From Lactiplantibacillus daoliensis (GTDB taxonomy: Bacteria; Bacillota; Bacilli; Lactobacillales; Lactobacillaceae): a stretch of DNA of 64,000 nt. The position numbers were made by a program, and so were the translations under genes. The DNA is taken from contig NZ_BJDH01000005.1 of NCBI RefSeq assembly GCF_005405005.1, positions 205,848 to 269,847 of the forward strand, read 5' to 3'. The notes below the pieces were generated by a model. That model searched no databases, was not told the origin of the DNA, and saw only the letters and a program-made list of their open reading frames with translations. Below, piece by piece: positions 63,855 through 64,000 of the stretch (position 1 is the first letter of the stretch; every line of letters begins with the position of its first letter).

Positions 63855-63893
63855 CGGATTTTTGTCACGAGTTTCAGCGATAACTATTTAGAG

Positions 63894-63928
63894 TAAAAAA
63901 AGTCTGGGAAATTTTCCCGGACTTTTTT
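63894..63928. terminator. Bidirectional intrinsic terminator
   Basis: AAAAAAAGTCTGGGAAA-TT-TTCCCGGACTTTTTT, between the pseudogene and a convergent gene at the window edge. Confidence 0.85.
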
Positions 63929-64000
63929 CTACGTCTTGTCAATAGGAATGTTGTTGAATAAACGATTCATGATAAAAATATAGGGCATTGGTTCGGTGAC
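63929..64000 (-). CDS. C-terminal end of a minus-strand gene (cut by window edge)
   Basis: Reading from the window end on the minus strand, an open frame VTEPMPYIFIMNRLFNNIPI-DKT ends in TAG just before the terminator at 63894-63928. The placement next to a terminator supports a real gene end. Too short to identify. Confidence 0.45.
   Translation of the reverse strand, partial: VTEPMPYIFIMNRLFNNIPIDKT

Overview
The window looks like chromosome of a Lactobacillaceae member, most likely the Lactiplantibacillus plantarum group. Supporting signs are a complete mevalonate operon for isoprenoids, Gram-positive morphogenesis genes (a class A PBP, recU, gpsB), a B-type RNase P RNA, strong Shine-Dalgarno sites, frequent TTG/GTG starts, and a second pyrR gene linked to carbamoyl-phosphate synthase-like genes. 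No prophage, insertion sequence, tRNA, rRNA or CRISPR array was seen. The species is inferred from gene content and order; no search was possible.

Layout. 0-5.9 kb is accessory: the tail of a LuxR-type response regulator, a LacAB/RpiB isomerase, a TetR-YhgE pair with matching palindromic operators, a decayed second copy of the response-regulator tail, a hicA with a frameshift beside an intact hicB, a GNAT enzyme and an MFS transporter remnant. 5.9-18 kb is mostly housekeeping: hydrolases, a thioesterase, a C69 dipeptidase, a YitT protein, a tautomerase, lysA, murI, a K+ channel, a HAD phosphatase and an rRNA m5C methyltransferase. 18-22.4 kb is the mevalonate operon mvk-mvaD-mvaK2-fni on the minus strand. 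22.8-34.6 kb holds a DinG-type exonuclease/helicase, a TseB-like protein, aspB, dnaD, a strongly folded element, pbp1A-recU, ypsA, gpsB, rnpB and an RlmL-type methyltransferase. 34.7-44.9 kb mixes small metabolic genes, a nonsense-mutated nucleotidyltransferase, a TetR/MFS divergon, a nitroreductase, an amino-acid oxidase, RNase HI and EbsA. 45-53.3 kb has fhs, lspA, an RluD-type synthase and the pyrR operon. 53.6-64 kb is a cell-surface glycosylation region with GT-C-like membrane proteins, a GtrB-type bactoprenol glycosyltransferase and a broken GT-C paralogue; its middle part is visibly AT-richer.

The main finding is the operon at 48.26-52.62 kb. A PyrR-type attenuator (binding loop plus terminator) precedes a PyrR paralogue with conserved motifs, then CarA-like and CarB-like genes that overlap by a few bases. 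The CarA-like protein has lost all three residues of the glutaminase triad (Cys to Gly246, His to Phe331, Glu to Asp333). The CarB-like protein is about 200 residues short and has lost metal-binding and nucleotide-binding residues in both synthetase halves. Both reading frames are nevertheless intact. This suggests a retained pseudo-carbamoyl-phosphate synthase, possibly a ligand sensor working with PyrR. As I recall, a second PyrR in L. plantarum has been reported to link pyr expression to inorganic carbon, which would fit, but the sensor role is inference.

Secondary points are two candidate structured RNAs (28.32-28.49 kb and about 33.25-33.40 kb), the direct repeat that brackets the rpiB/yhgE/tetR block, and five decayed genes (luxR tail, hicA, MFS, ANT-like, GT-C).
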